Shown here: positions 22,921-37,000 of the stretch, piece after piece
Position numbering within the stretch: the first letter of the stretch is position 1
How the letters are laid out: every line of letters starts with the position of its first letter
Source of the DNA: Sipunculus nudus
Taxonomy: Eukaryota > Annelida > Sipuncula > Golfingiida > Sipunculidae
NCBI GenBank assembly: GCA_026874595.1
Contig: CM049314.1
Coordinates: forward strand, 11,092,729 to 11,156,728
DNA: 64,000 nt
Direction of reading: 5' to 3'
The notes under the pieces: model-generated
Databases searched by the model: none
Seen by the model: the letters and a program-made list of their open reading frames with translations, nothing else
Told to the model about the DNA's origin: nothing
Made by a program: the position numbers and the translations under genes

Positions 22921-25900
22921 TTGGTGCAATTTTGTTCCTTGCAATGTTACTTTCTTTGATAAATAGGACATTACTGTCTTGCTTTCAGTGATAAACTGTA
23001 TCACTGTCCCGGTGTCATTGATAAACTGCTCATCACCATCTCATGATAAATGATAAACTTACCTAATGAAGTATATTTATTGTGCAGTGTGTTTGTGTTC
23101 AACCTAAGTTGGGTTTTCTCCACGGTAGCTTGTATAAATCATTTATAATCGTAAAAAAAAAAATCAATAACACAAACAGAATGGTTGTTTTTTTCCACTG
23201 ATTGAGTATAATTATCATCAAACATTTACCAAAGATTTACTGCACAGCTTCCAAATCTCCACAAAATATTCAACAATATATGCCACCTTTAGAAACCATG
23301 TTATAATACAAAGCGTGTTACCAGGTCATTATTATAATGTATGCGAGACCATGATGACAAGAGTGGCTATGCTGCATGGTTCATCGGGTACGATTACACA
23401 TTATATCAGTTTATCAGGTCACTTTTATATAGTTTGTACCACTTCAACCATCTCTCTTGATCAGACGTTATCAGTTCAGACTGTATAGGGTTTAATGGAC
23501 TGATAACAATCCAGGAAGGGGGGGGGGGGGGGTAAATGCTGTTGATTTCAAAATGTCACAAATATCCTAAAATCTACAGGTCCATAAAATGTTTCCTAAA
23601 AAATAAAAGATACTGTTTTATGCTGAGCTTCTCTCTCCTTTGATGTATCAATTCTTGAATTATTCATTAAAAATAGTTAACTGGTTCACAGAGTCAATTT
23701 AGTAAATACATGTTTTATATAGTAACAGCCAAATGTGTAAACAAAGAACACCAGGTGTTCAGATTGAAAGGTAATATTGACATTTTCTGCATTGCATCAC
23801 ACACTTAAAAATAAACAACCCTGGGGTCACTGAAATTAAAGTCACCTAAATCTACATTATAACTGATGGAGGAACCACTCCACTTTGTCACAAAGCTCCT
23901 CCACTGCCATGCCTTAGAAATGTCCATGACTGGCCTTGATCTATTGGGAAGGATGCCAAGTGAGTCCTAAGGGGGGAAGGGGGTCATTTCCCATAAATCC
24001 TGAGAAAGAATTTTTTTTCATGAAGAAGTTATAGCAGCACCATCTACTGGGATCCACACAAACTATGCAAGAACAAGTACCAGGTGACTTTCCTTGATTC
24101 ACACTGTTATGCATGTGTGACTTCTGCAATAGTTAACACAGACACTATACACAGTCCATCAACTCTCAAGTTTGACCACAAGGATCTTTCCTCTACATGT
24201 TCATCACCAGTAAACCATTCATCTTCCTCATCCCCAAGGAATGTAACCCAAACACTGGCCACCTGTACAAGATGCTGTCATCGCTCCTATGTCACAAGTC
24301 ACACTTAAGACCCCGTGACTTTTAATGTATCATAAGTCCCCAAGCCAAGTATGACAGGAATTCAACCCTGAGGGACTGGTTTAACTGTCAAACACCATCA
24401 CAACCGCTCTGACTTAATCCCTCACAAAGAAACACCTGTATAATGTTGCCTGTTGAAGTACCTGTACTAAACATCCTTCACCTGACAGGGACTGCACCCT
24501 CCGTGTCCTTCAACCCAGTGACCCTTACTGACACAGTGGTTACTCTGGAATGTGTCTGTTACATTTATCACAGGTCTGAATGTTTTTTATATGATCTGGC
24601 CATGTATGTTAAATACTTAAACACTCATTAATATCCAACAGTTATAATCAAGACACTGTGTGCCATAATATGATAATTAGTTCATACATTCATTTATTCA
24701 AACAGACTTAACAGTCAGTGCCTGAATGACTGGAGAATCAGTTTTTCTCCTTGTTCATGAGTAAGATGTGACCTAAAATTAAGTAATGGAAGCCAATGAC
24801 ACTTTGAAATGAGGCAAGCTAAGATAAGAGGCCAATAAGAGATGTAAATCAGGATACAGATGTACATGCAGCATTTGTCAGTGTACACCAGTGTCTGTAT
24901 TTCGAGTTTGAACAGAAGGGATGTCAAAGCTTTATCGAGGTTTAATTGATGTTATGGGCTGGGGCAGGTCTTACAAGTTACAAAAATGGCTAATAAATTT
25001 AAACTGGTGATTCAAAGTCTTATGTTGGAATAGTCATGAATAGCTTTGGATTGGCAGTATGGGGTTTTTAAGGTCAATCTGGGTTATTCAATCACTGACT
25101 CAAGAGGAATATGCAAGTGTGTGCACACCTGCATGTTAAGTCTGGCAGTAATAGAACAACTTTCTAAGGTTGTCAAAAATGGAAATTTTCTAGCCTGGTG
25201 TAACTGTTAGTAAATGTCATAAAACACTGCACACTGGTGTACATTTAGTTTATAATGCACCAATGGAACATGTTAACATTTTTAAAAGGCAAAGGCAGCT
25301 GTACAGCAATAAATACAATGCTAGCAGTACAATGCTAGCACCATAAACATTAGGACAAATAGCACAGCAGTATGGCAACCTGTAAGTGAACCTACCTGTA
25401 AACATTAAGGTATACAGTACAGGGCACTACAAATACACACAAGTATCCTATCACCTGACATTCAACAACACAACATTCTGAACCAATAATACAAATACAG
25501 ACTTTTAGTGGTAGAGCAATCACTGTGAATACTTAAGTCTTGTGAGCAAACTATCAATTACAGCAAAACAGCAAGTTCTGTTTTCATTATAAACTGTTGT
25601 ACACTGAAGGGAAACACAATTTTATCATTCATGTATGGATCCCACTTTAAAATAGTTTCTATATGCATTTATTAAATGCACAAGCACCTGGACTTTCTGT
25701 CACACCAACATCACAGACAATCCAACATTACAGACAATCCATGGAAAAACTTTCCTGATCAATCCATTCATAATTATTTGTCTCAATACAAAATAAATCA
25801 ATCCTAAGACAACATATGAGACAGGAAAGATAGGGACAACTACAGACCTGTGGAAAGTAATTCTGGAAGAAAACCCTGACTCATCGCTTTTGGGTTACCC

Positions 25901-27694
25901 ACCAAGAAGACACCACCTTGTCTGTAATCAAACACTATTATTCTGCCTCTGTAAAAAAAATTTCTTAAAAAGTTATGAATTGATTTAAAAGAAAATGTGT
26001 TTTGGACAGGAAATATGACAAAATTTGCAGACTGAGCTTTATAAAGATGTCCCTAAATACTGAATTTGTATCTTACATGAAGTAAATACTTCTTATTTAT
26101 AGATCATAAAAGGGATGGACAACTTTAAAAAAGTAAACCGAAAATGACACCTGAACTTGGATAATAAACACATCCCTGGACTGAGGCCATAAATCAACTT
26201 AAATGTATTGATAAAATACCAAGAAAAAGGACCAGATAACATCTTCTTTCAGGTTAAAGAATTTAATTAAGATTTATCCTGTTACCAAAATAACATATAT
26301 ACTATGATAATCAAGTAAAAACTCCTTGACATGGTATTAACTATCTTTTTTAATCACATAAAAAATGAAAATATTGTGCCTCTACAAATGTAGTATTATA
26401 TTATAACATTAAGTGGAAATGTTCCGGATGCAACAAAAACTTCCTAGGTCCTTGCAGCCATTAGGGAAGCAATCACATTTGTCATGATTGCCATATCAGT
26501 TACTGTGTTAGCCTTTTTGTTTGCATTTCAAATTTACAATATTTGTAAAAGGGAAATAATCACAAAAATAAAATCTTCCTGAATACGAGACCCCATCATC
26601 AAAGGCACATCGAAAAAAGATCGTGATTACAAATGATGTCAGATCTTTCAAATCATCTGCCCATAATGAAAGTAATTTCTACTCAATTGAGGTTCACTTG
26701 AGTCCTCGTCTCTCAATTTTGCATGCAATTATTTAAAATAAATAATTCATATAATAATGGATCTACTTTGTGTAGATAATTATTGCATAGTGAGATCACA
26801 AAAATGGAACAATTGTGAAGCAATGATAAATGAAAATTAAGGAAACTTTATCCTCACATTAATGATCTAGGCAGTCACTCCGAGCATGACTTAACAATAA
26901 ACATGTATACCAAGTTACTTATATAAATATATCATTAGTGGTGACACACTGACTTGTAAAAATTCAATACCAAGTATGAACTTAACCTCCAGAAAGAAAT
27001 AAACTGATCCTATATCTGACCAGTAAATGTTTATTTTTAAAATGTTCGAAAGGAAGTGAAACAGATCACAGGGATCTCCCATTGTTTTTGTTTATGGATA
27101 TAGCTCATTCACGGCACTGTGTTCATGATCAGAAAACAATCAGGTGTGCATACAACACAATCCCACTGAATCATTAAGATAAAACCCACTATCATTATGG
27201 CTAGTATGACCAGGCAGCTTGGTTTGCACAATGAGGTCTATTCAACAACATATAATTACCATGAACATGTAAAATTTGTGTTTCTGCATAAGATAACTTA
27301 TATAAAAAGTCTTTACATATCTTTAATTTGTTTATAGAAAAACATTAGATACCTGTAGGGTTTTTGGTTGTATGCATGGGTGAGAATGATGTGGATGACA
27401 TCCATACATCATATATAGTTACAGTATATACCTGTATTCTTTGTAATCAGGTTTTATACAGAATCTTCAGAATTTTTCAAGTTAGACCCTTGCAGCCTAT
27501 CTAAGGATGAAGCAAATAATTATAAAAAACAAAACTATGATTAATAAGTGAAATGTGCTTGGTCAGATTTCAGAGTTTTTTTTTCATGCAACTTGCAAGT
27601 GTTTCAGATAATCCTAGTCATCACAGGTGTAACTGGAATATCAGCACCAATGTAAGTGTTGTGCAGGTTAAACTGACCATACTTCACTCTTAAT

Positions 27695-27714
27695 CCCCTC
27701 TCCCCACCCCTCCC
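27695..27714 (-). other. Canonical G-quadruplex motif
   Basis: The plus strand reads CCCCTCTCCCCACCCCTCCC. The minus strand therefore carries four G-runs of 3-4 bases with loops of 1-3 bases, meeting the G3+N1-7 rule. Folding potential follows from sequence; a role does not. Confidence 0.6.
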
Positions 27715-29068
27715 AAAGCAAGCTCAGATTGCTTCTAATGCCATCCCCAACTGGCCAAGTGCCGCCTGTTATAGTTGTTCATAATACCACTCATGCACTC
27801 CTCCAGGATGTCGTACCAGTAACCAGAGAGAATGAATGAGCGTCCTCCAGGGGCACCTGTCCCATTACATAGCCACTCCTGATTGATGAATAAGTGGTCT
27901 TTACAACACTACAATGGTATGGTAATACTGGATGGACCTTGTCCTCATCCCGCCCAACCTCAGCAGTAGTATCCATGTGCATCCATCCATGTCTCTTCTA
28001 GATAGAATCTTTGTGCCGAGTTGCATGTCATTACTGAAGTATACTGGTACCAAAATCTGACCTAAAAAGAGGTTTCACCTTTAAGTGCAATGGTGTGTTT
28101 GTTATCCTAACTGCTGGGGATTGCCCCGAGGTGGGGGGTGGGGTGGCTTTTTGTTGAATTTGCATTCATGACTGATTAGATATGTAATAAAAAGACTCAT
28201 CAGTTACTGAGATGAATGGGTGAACAACAGTGACTGAGTTCACTTTCTGATACTCAGTATTTGGGACCTTAGACCTGAAAATCATGATTGACCAATAAAT
28301 TAAATTCAACCCAAGTAGCCAGCTGGACCTGAGCTTAAATATTATGACAACAAATAAGTCTCTCAATTAGGATTATGGATACGTAAAATATTTAGATCAA
28401 TAATGACTGCCTTAGTCACTGAGATGTCCAAAATGTTTCTACTTAAGCACACAATAATCTGAGACTTTGACCCATAACACTGACTGATTAGACTGCAAAT
28501 CCAATAACATGATCCAAGGTGTGACTAGAACCCAAAAAAAACATCATCCTGCACATTGATCATTTACAGGGGGCCATCGATTCTCTGAGAAGTGTAAGAG
28601 AGTTGCTACACCTATTCTGTAAGATAAAATAAACATGAGCATTAAACACAGCTACTAGATGTAGTCACCCTGAGGGTAGTCAGCAGATGATGGGTACAAT
28701 TATCAGGGTGGCTTATCTCTGCATTGCCTGGGGTTTGTCACTAACTGTTTTAACACTGATACAAAATCATGTTACAGGTTAGGGCTGATTTATTTACAGA
28801 GTAAGCTTATCTGAGACACATGACACAATCCAGGTTTGATGGAACAGGGGAACAACAAAAGAAATACAGAATCACCGCTCAGAGGTAAAGCCTTATATGC
28901 AGGAAGAAATTGCGTTTGATTAGTCTTCCCTCGGACATTTTTTTAAAATCCTAGAGCAATGCAGCTAAAGCACATGGGGGTGAAGGGGTTTTGTTTATAT
29001 GTGAATCAGGACTTAAAGGAATTAAAGGATGTTATCAGGGACCAGGAAAATATGCATCTGAGAGCATT

Positions 29069-29087
29069 GTGCGTGTGTGTGTGTCTG
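29069..29087 (+). repeat. GT microsatellite
   Basis: A short (GT)n run with one GC interruption: GTGCGTGTGTGTGTGTCTG. Confidence 0.8.
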
Positions 29088-31241
29088 CACATCTATGACC
29101 CCGTAAGAGTGACACTGCATACATTGTGTGTGTAAATGTACAGTTGAGCAGAATTAAATGCATCAGTGTATGGCAATTCATTGTGTGTATGTGTAGACAT
29201 AATCCAGTGTGACTGGGATTGGCCCCTGGGGTTAGGTGTTGAGTCTGAGCTGACCATACAGTCATGGATGATATACAGCTGTAGATCTGTGTGTAACCTT
29301 CCAGTTGGTAACAGATGTCAGGAATGATCCCCATGAATCACCGTCCACAGATCAATTGTACAACATATGGTCCCTGATCCTGCCTGACCTCACCAGGGTG
29401 AGGATCCCTTGTGTTTCAGGGGTGATTTATGGGGGTATGTTCAGCAGGGTTGTCTTACTGAGGGAATGACCTACCCCACCCCCACTCCAAGGGATGGACA
29501 ACAATTTGAAACATTTGAGGCCAAATGGGCCTGCAAGTAACAAATTTCACTGACCCACCTGGCATTTGTCTAGCAGGCTACTTGCAATTTCAGCCCCTCG
29601 AGTGCTGCCTCCTGGTCTAAAACTATATGAGCAGCATTAGGACAATATTTGAACATTTGTTTTAATCTAGGATCTAACAAATTATCTCTGACCTGATAGG
29701 ACTGAATCAGGATGGGTTAAGATGTGCTCCATACCAAACCAACACAAACCACATTGAAACACATTCAGGTTCATAGCTTAATGTCTACTGCATTAACCTA
29801 GTAATAAGCATCCATAAGTTTCTATGGCAACCAGATCCATCCTGCTGATCATTTTGGTTATCATAGTGCTGTCTTCCTGGTGATGAGCTGATAGCACTCA
29901 TTACACATGTTTTATACATGTATAATATCATTACCTGTATGATTACCTGTATCAGTGTCTGCCTGATAACACAGCTGACATGTTTACCATGTGACATCTG
30001 GCAGAAGCCCACGTAAACCGGGTCACGATCAGCATGATTACAACCCATCCTCCCATGTGACCGGTAACATGCATGTACCTAAAGTATTTAATATAGATCA
30101 TGTCCACATAATTCTCACGGTTTATAAATAATAACTCAGATAAAATGATTTGGCCCATGTCTGCATAATTCTGCCTTTTTATTAGTATTTACACAGATAT
30201 AATCATTTTACTGATAAGAGAGATAACAATCTGTCTCACAAACCAAGACACAAGGCAAAAAATGACACATAGACACCAGCATAAAAATTCACGAGTAAAG
30301 AACTAAAACCATAGACACTAGTGATCATTCACAAATCTTGCATACAAAGACTGCTGATTTTTTGTTGTTTTTTTTTTAGCCAGCATCACAGGTCTATCTT
30401 TAGACTTGTAATTCAGACATAAACCACATGATGACCTCTGACGTTTGTGTCTCTCACATCATGCAGGCAGCTTCCTGTTTCATTTTCACAGTCCTGATTA
30501 TTATTTATCAAGATTTTATCCAGTTATATAACCACAGTCAAAATTAGTGAAGTATTTACAAATGGAAACAACACTTACATCTGATAAAATCCAGCAATGT
30601 TCATGAGGAGAACAACAATTGTAGGGACCTTAAAGCAAGCTATACACCTGCTAATCTGTCAAATGTATTTTGTTTATGGCTTACACAACATACATATTAA
30701 CTGTAGGTATTTCCTGTGAAGAAAGGTTCTTACAACGCCTCTGTGACAGACGCGTTAACTTGTTTATCTGTAACTTGTGAAGTTGCTCATGAAATGATGT
30801 CTTGATATAGGCTTTTCTGATACTCTGTGGCCTATAGGTCACACTTTAATTCTCCACTCAAGCAAGATGTTAATCAGTGATCAGAAAACAACAAATTTAT
30901 ACAGTCTGTGTGTCAGTGTAAATGTACATGAACTAAAAGTATATGTAATACATGTAACCTTTCAATGTTACAAGTATACTTTACCCAGAATAAAACAAAC
31001 TTCCTTCTAATGAAAAAGTAGTCATTTGAACTGGACTTTTAAACAAGTAGCAATTGTATCAATGGCAATATCATGTGTATAATGTCCTGTTTATACAATA
31101 TGAGTGATTTCAATTAAACTCGTGTTTGTAGCTTCTGAAATTTTATCCGTGAACCTAGTACTACAGTACACCAAACATCAGTCCCAAGCACACGGTGGAC
31201 ATTAAGGGTCTCCTGCTGACTGTTACTGCTGACCATTAAAG

Positions 31242-31260
31242 ATGACCACCAGGTGGTCAT
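31242..31260. promoter_or_regulatory. 19-bp perfect palindrome
   Basis: ATGACCACC-A-GGTGGTCAT is a perfect 9-bp inverted repeat around one central base. It overlaps a CTCF-like core with one mismatch (CCACCAGGTGGT). It could be a dimeric transcription-factor site or chance. Confidence 0.35.
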
Positions 31261-33249
31261 TGGGACATTAAATCAAAGATCAGCACAGCATGTATGTATG
31301 CTGAGCCACATACTTTATCCCACTATTCTATGTGACATACAGCAGACATACAGCCTTGTAATACAATCTCATACTGAACAGAGAGTTAACATCCCAAGTA
31401 TGATAAAGTCAACCAACTGGGAAACCATTTAAGAGACCACTTGGTTCATAGACATTCAGAAGTTAAATGATTTGGTTTAAAGAAAAGATTGTTCTATGTA
31501 TTTCTCGTTTTTGTAACCAGTGCCAGCCCCTGTGCCAAGCCCCACCAAACTGCTCCCTCCTCATGCTTGCCTAAAAAGATAGTCTTGACCCCACTCCCCT
31601 TACCCCTCATTTGTCAATAAAAATAATGTCCAGTAAAAATGCATTGCTAATACTAAGATAAAACTCTTTCTGAATGAATGAGAAAGTAGGTAGGAGAGAA
31701 GGCAGTCTTACTCAATACTATCATCACAAGTAACTGTACAGAGCAACAATTGCACAATGAAAATAGAATGAATGACACTAAGGGTGGGGGGTAAATTTTG
31801 CACTACAGGTGTCTGCAAGATCTACTTGGCACTGTAAGGATCTGGCCTAATTACAAACCAGACAAAATCAGCACACACTGCCAAAATCTAAAGAACTATA
31901 GCACCTGTAACCATCTATCTACAAGCCTGCATTAATATGCCTCAGTAACATGTATCTGCATTCAAGCCACTGAAGAGTGTCAGCTTCACCACACAAAGCT
32001 GAATAACCTGATAATTGGTAAATTAAAGACAACTGACAGTTGTAAATGAGAGATTCTCCAGATGAAGCTTTAGCTATTTTTGTTTTTGTACTGGTTGACT
32101 GGTTCATTAACAATTAACATTTTATCATTGTTAAAACTGGTTATGTTAAAACAAGACCAGCATGCATTTCATGAATAACTGATGTAACTGATTCATGAGA
32201 CCAATGGATGACCATGTGGAACAGCACTTGACTGTAGAACATGTCTATACCACAATCTGGTACCTGTCTCATCATGACGTCCCTTCACCCCTGATTGTTA
32301 CTGACCCAAGGTTTATATATGAGGTACCATCAAGTGAAGGTGAAGCGCTGTGGTGTGCCATTCTGTCATGTGTTTTAACTGCACCTTTACTATCTTCCTT
32401 TTTTTCATTTTATCTTTAATTATGTAAATGGTACCCAAATATACTTCAAATATATATGTACTGGAGTATATTTATATTATCTTTGTATGCAGACAAGTAG
32501 GGTGGAGTGGTTGTATACAGACAAGTTCTGTATTTAAAAATCCTTTGTCATTTGAGGTTATGTGCAAAATTCAAGCTTGTCAAATAAAATATACAGCTGC
32601 AACTAATATGGATCTAATCAAATAGAATGAGCTATCAGATTCAGTATGGTGTTTCAATCATTTGATTTTAGAACCTATTCGGTTCACTTTAGTAAACTTC
32701 CCCAATATAAAGAATCTGAGGTGCACTGCAGGCTTAATCCATTAGAAAAGCCAGCCCTTCTCCTGCAATACAGACTTTGAAATAGACCTATATGCCATGA
32801 TTTTTTAAACATTTCAACTTGTTCAGCTGACTCAAGAATTCTTTTAATAAGTTTCCAGGGGACCCTTGATCAGTTAATATGTACCAAGGTACAACCAGTT
32901 TTCCAGCAAACAGATCCCTCAAGGGCCTCAATGTACTTATAAAAGCAAAAGCTCACTCCCGTGGAACTGCCCTGGTGGCCGTGATGCTTATCTCAAGAAG
33001 CTGACATTGGCAGGAAAAAAAAACACCATCCAGGCAACATGCTTTACATGGAGTTCATGAGGGAACGGCTCAACTGGGGTAAATTCACCAGAGGGTTACA
33101 GGGATTACCAATCCCACAGGATATGATTCATCATAATATGATTGCACCAACTCTGACATTTTTTAGACACTTATCAGATTTTTTGTTTTGTATATCATTC
33201 ATGTGCACCTGGTCTTCCATGTGAGTTCAATATGTGACAGTCATTAATT

Positions 33250-33699
33250 GCTTAGTGTCAAACACTGCAGTCTGACATCAAAACAATGAACAAGAACTGT
33301 CTAGTGTCAAACACTGCAGTCTGACATCAAATCAATGAACAAGTACTGTCTAGTGTCAAACACTGCTGTCTGACATCAAACCAATGAACAAGTACTGCCT
33401 AGTGTCAAACACTGCAGTCTGACATCAAACCAATGAACAAGTACTGCCTAGTGTCAAACACTGCAGTCTGACATCAAACCAATGAACAAGTACTGCCCAG
33501 TGTCAAACACTGTAGTCTGATGTCAAACCAATGAACAAGCACCGTCTAGTGTCAAACACTGCGGTCTGACATCAAACCAATGAACAAGTACTGCCTAGTG
33601 TCAATCACTGCAGTCTGACATCAAACCAACCAATGAACAAGTACTGCCTAGTGTCAAACACTGCAGTCTGACATCAAACCAATAAACAGGTACTGTCAG
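33250..33699 (+). repeat. 49-bp minisatellite, nine copies
   Basis: AGTGTCAAACACTG-type unit starts fall at 33254, 33303, 33352, 33401, 33450, 33499, 33548, 33597 and 33650. Spacing is exactly 49 bp, except for the eighth unit, which has a 4-bp CCAA duplication and is 53 bp long. Units share TCTGACATCAAACCAATGAA and AGTACTG, and differ at a few sites, mostly transitions. There is no spacer diversity, so it is not CRISPR-like. The even spacing and low divergence suggest recent expansion. Confidence 0.95.
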
Positions 33700-36600
33700 G
33701 AGCTGTTGATGTGAACCCAATTACACCAGTATCCCTCAAATATCCTTGTGAGCACTGACCTAGCAGTTTTTATAAGATGCTTCATGAATTGTTTTCATTC
33801 TACTGGGTCAGCAAACGACCCTGAAACCTATCTGATATTCATTTACAAACACAACAAAAATATGCTTCTAACCCTTTTTTGGGGGGTGGGGGAAAGGGTG
33901 TTATTTCTGTTACGAGAGCATACAACCCTGAAACCTTTCATTTAGACACACACAAATATAAAACATATACCCAACTTTGATATTTTAACATTTGTCTTAA
34001 TTTTTCAAGCCGCCCCCCCCCCTATTTCTGATTACGGAACCTATTAGCATACTTGACTATCAAACTATGTCTTGACTGTGAATATCAGTAGACACTGCGT
34101 ATTTATCAGTCACATACTGATGAAGTTCCTGCCAGTATGTAACAAACATAACCTCTTCCTTCATTCTCACAATGTTACCTTAATGGATAAACAAGTTAGG
34201 CTGCAGTGCCATGTTAATACCACAGCCATTCCACCAATGTCCTGTGGCATGCCAGCCTCCCTGGCTGCTGCAGCAGGACTGAAAAGATGCTGGGCTGGCT
34301 GTTGACACAGCCCAACAAAAGAGACGTAAAACCTCCAGTTGATTTATTTAGGCAGGCTACTTTGTATGTTTGAACTTGCGTGATTCATTCTCTCAGGGTC
34401 TGCATGTTACTGTGACTCAGGAGAAGCATGCTGGAATATGCTATGTCTACCTGGCCTGTACTGGACCAGCCTTCCCCTGGCTACACCTGTGTCTCCTGAC
34501 ATTGTACTGTCAGCAGCAGGTTACAGCATCAAGACTTATCCTCGCCTTTTTTAGTCACCAACTTACTACATTTATACTGGGTGCCATGTTAATAGTCTAA
34601 GCATTCTGGTTAGAGTATAACCATTAATATGTGCAGGCCATCTTTATCCTGACACTGAAGTTGACTGTCTCTGCCCATGGTAGGTCCATGCCCAGGTAGA
34701 TCATTATCAGTACCTCTGACTGTCCTTCACTGAAACTGATGGTTATCAACTATACCAGTGTCAGCTATAACTATCACAGGCAGTATCATAATGACGAGTG
34801 ATAACTGCTGTGATAACCATTATCACATCACCACAGTTCTCACAGTCTTCTGTACCAGTATAATAAATCAAGTGCAGAAGTTAAAGCTGGATTGTTACTG
34901 TGACTGTCAAATTTAGGTCAAAATTTCCAGTTTTTCAGTATTTGTGTAGGTTCAATTTTCGCCTTCTCAATGTACAGTAAGTTAAACAGAGTATGTCATT
35001 TATTATATGAATTATTTTATTTGTTCACAAAAATTTTTACAAGGACCCAGGGAGCATCAGATGATTAGAAATTCAGGTTCATTTTAAGCAGATAATGTTA
35101 AGGTGTCCTGTTGTAATGTTCATAATATCAATCTGTCTTACAGATAACACAGAAGTTCTTTTAATATTAATAATATAAAAATTTAGCCCTGTGATGTGGC
35201 AAGTACGGATGATGTATATGAGATGCCTGTGAGGCTGAAGTATAAACAAATCTTCACCTGTGCAGTCAGGAGCTGTCTTATTCTTAAAGATTTTATTTTT
35301 GTGCTTACTGCCCTTTGGAGAATATTGCAAACTTTCAACCATTGTGAATAAAGAGTCCACTGCAGTATCTTCATTCCATTACACAGATACAAGAGGAGTC
35401 CAGGGAATGCAGTTGACCATGGAAGTAGAATAAACAGACTAGAAACACCTAAGGCTTCATGTATAGTACAGGACAACTAGTACCTTGTATTCCGTTCAAT
35501 TTCATACAGTAGGTGGCTCAATATGAAGGCTGTATTAATGTCACTCATAGTTGCTACTTTCACCTGTGTGTCACAAGTTTCACTTTCAGTCATTTGTCAC
35601 CGTTTCCTTGTGAAGATGTTATTTTTGCATCATCAAGCAAAAAAGGTCTTCCATACCTGAAGTATTGCTGTCATAAGTCATATGTTAATACTGGCTACTA
35701 TAATAAAAGGTCAATTATAAATTATTTCAACCTCTGTCAGTGAAGGAAACCATCATACATTCTAGACACAGTGTGTAAAAAGATCACAGATATAAAAACA
35801 TAGTAACCTTCACCATACAAAACCTGACCTGGTTTAAGGACACTAATTAGTATGCCCCACCAGTCTCCCAAAAAGGTGATATATATCATCACAATGGCCC
35901 AAACCATACAGTGAGTGTTAATTAAGTTATATTTGGTAGGTAGACACCTTATAAAGCAGCCTATAAAGATAAAGGTTGAGCATTATAATTAGGTAGAGAA
36001 ATGCATAAACACAAGGGCAAATAATAATAAATGAGACTGTAATCAGTGTGTATGAGGAAGACATGAAAAGAATTGTGAATAAAACAAACTTATATAAGTC
36101 ACATGATGTGGCATTTGTAGATATCAATTAGATCCTGATTGATAAGTAGTAATTAGAGCAGGTGTAATTCTGGGGCCACTCTTCCCCTAAGCTGCGTTTC
36201 CTAGCACTGGGCCGGAGGCTGCCCTGGCACCACAAACATACCCTGGACATCAAAACCTGGGAAATTAATAAATCTACAGGTAGATCTCTGGTGCTTCCAT
36301 GAATAAATCTTTAACATCTCATCAGATTCCCAGGCGGCTAAACACAGCCGTATATGTGATAAATATCAGGGCTTCATAAACCAGACTATGGGAACGGGGA
36401 CCTCTGACTGTCAGGAGCATGGGTTATGGCTAACCATACTTCATGTTGATATATGTGAACTCCACTGCAGGCTCTGTAATTTATTGTTTAAATAGTGATA
36501 TACATATATATACTGTTTAGGACATATAATTACCAAGTAGTGTAAAATGTTATATTTGAGCAGTCAAAGTTCCCAGATTTTCTGTTTTAAATACTTTTTA

Positions 36601-37000
36601 TTATGTTACAAATTTTTATTAATGTATTTTCAATTTAGGAGTAAACGTTTTAATGTCTACTTTCAAGGGAAGTATATTGATTGACTATACTATTATACAC
36701 AGAAGCTAGTTTGTGTGTATAGATATTGCTTACACTATATGAAATTTTATAATTTGAGACATCTTTATCAAGAACATGTGATCATACCCTGACAGTATGC
36801 ATTCACTGTGTGTTTTATCGGGACTTGTGTGTAACACTAATCTCAAGGGTACTGCTGAATGTACTGACCTGACTTGTACACTCACACTTGTGGGTCATAT
36901 GACCGCAAAAATATCCAGCATATCCTGTTTAGTGTTTGATCAAAATTAATGCCAGTAATTAATCAACTAATCAATATGATATTGGCCTCACAAGGCAGGG
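33700..37000. other. Gene-free AT-rich DNA left of the large array
   Basis: A G-rich patch (33881-33898, GGGGGGTGGGGGAAAGGG) and a C10 tract (34013-34022) occur near the left end. Several open frames of 65-97 codons (34072-34600 on +, 35079-35476 on -, 35513-35743 on +) show no domains. Nothing distinguishes the immediate flank of the array at 36,960-37,000. Confidence 0.55.

Larger units (their letters stand above)
22921..33249. other. Gene-free AT-rich DNA
   Basis: This long stretch has no supportable gene. It contains G15 (23518-23532), a duplicated TACAATGCTAGCA (about 25315-25342), a G-quadruplex-forming C-rich run (27695-27714), a GT microsatellite (about 29069-29087), the palindrome CCTCACCAGGGTGAGG (29388-29403) and the palindrome at 31242-31260. 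Open frames of 60-100 codons on both strands lack domains and coding-like composition. Confidence 0.55.
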
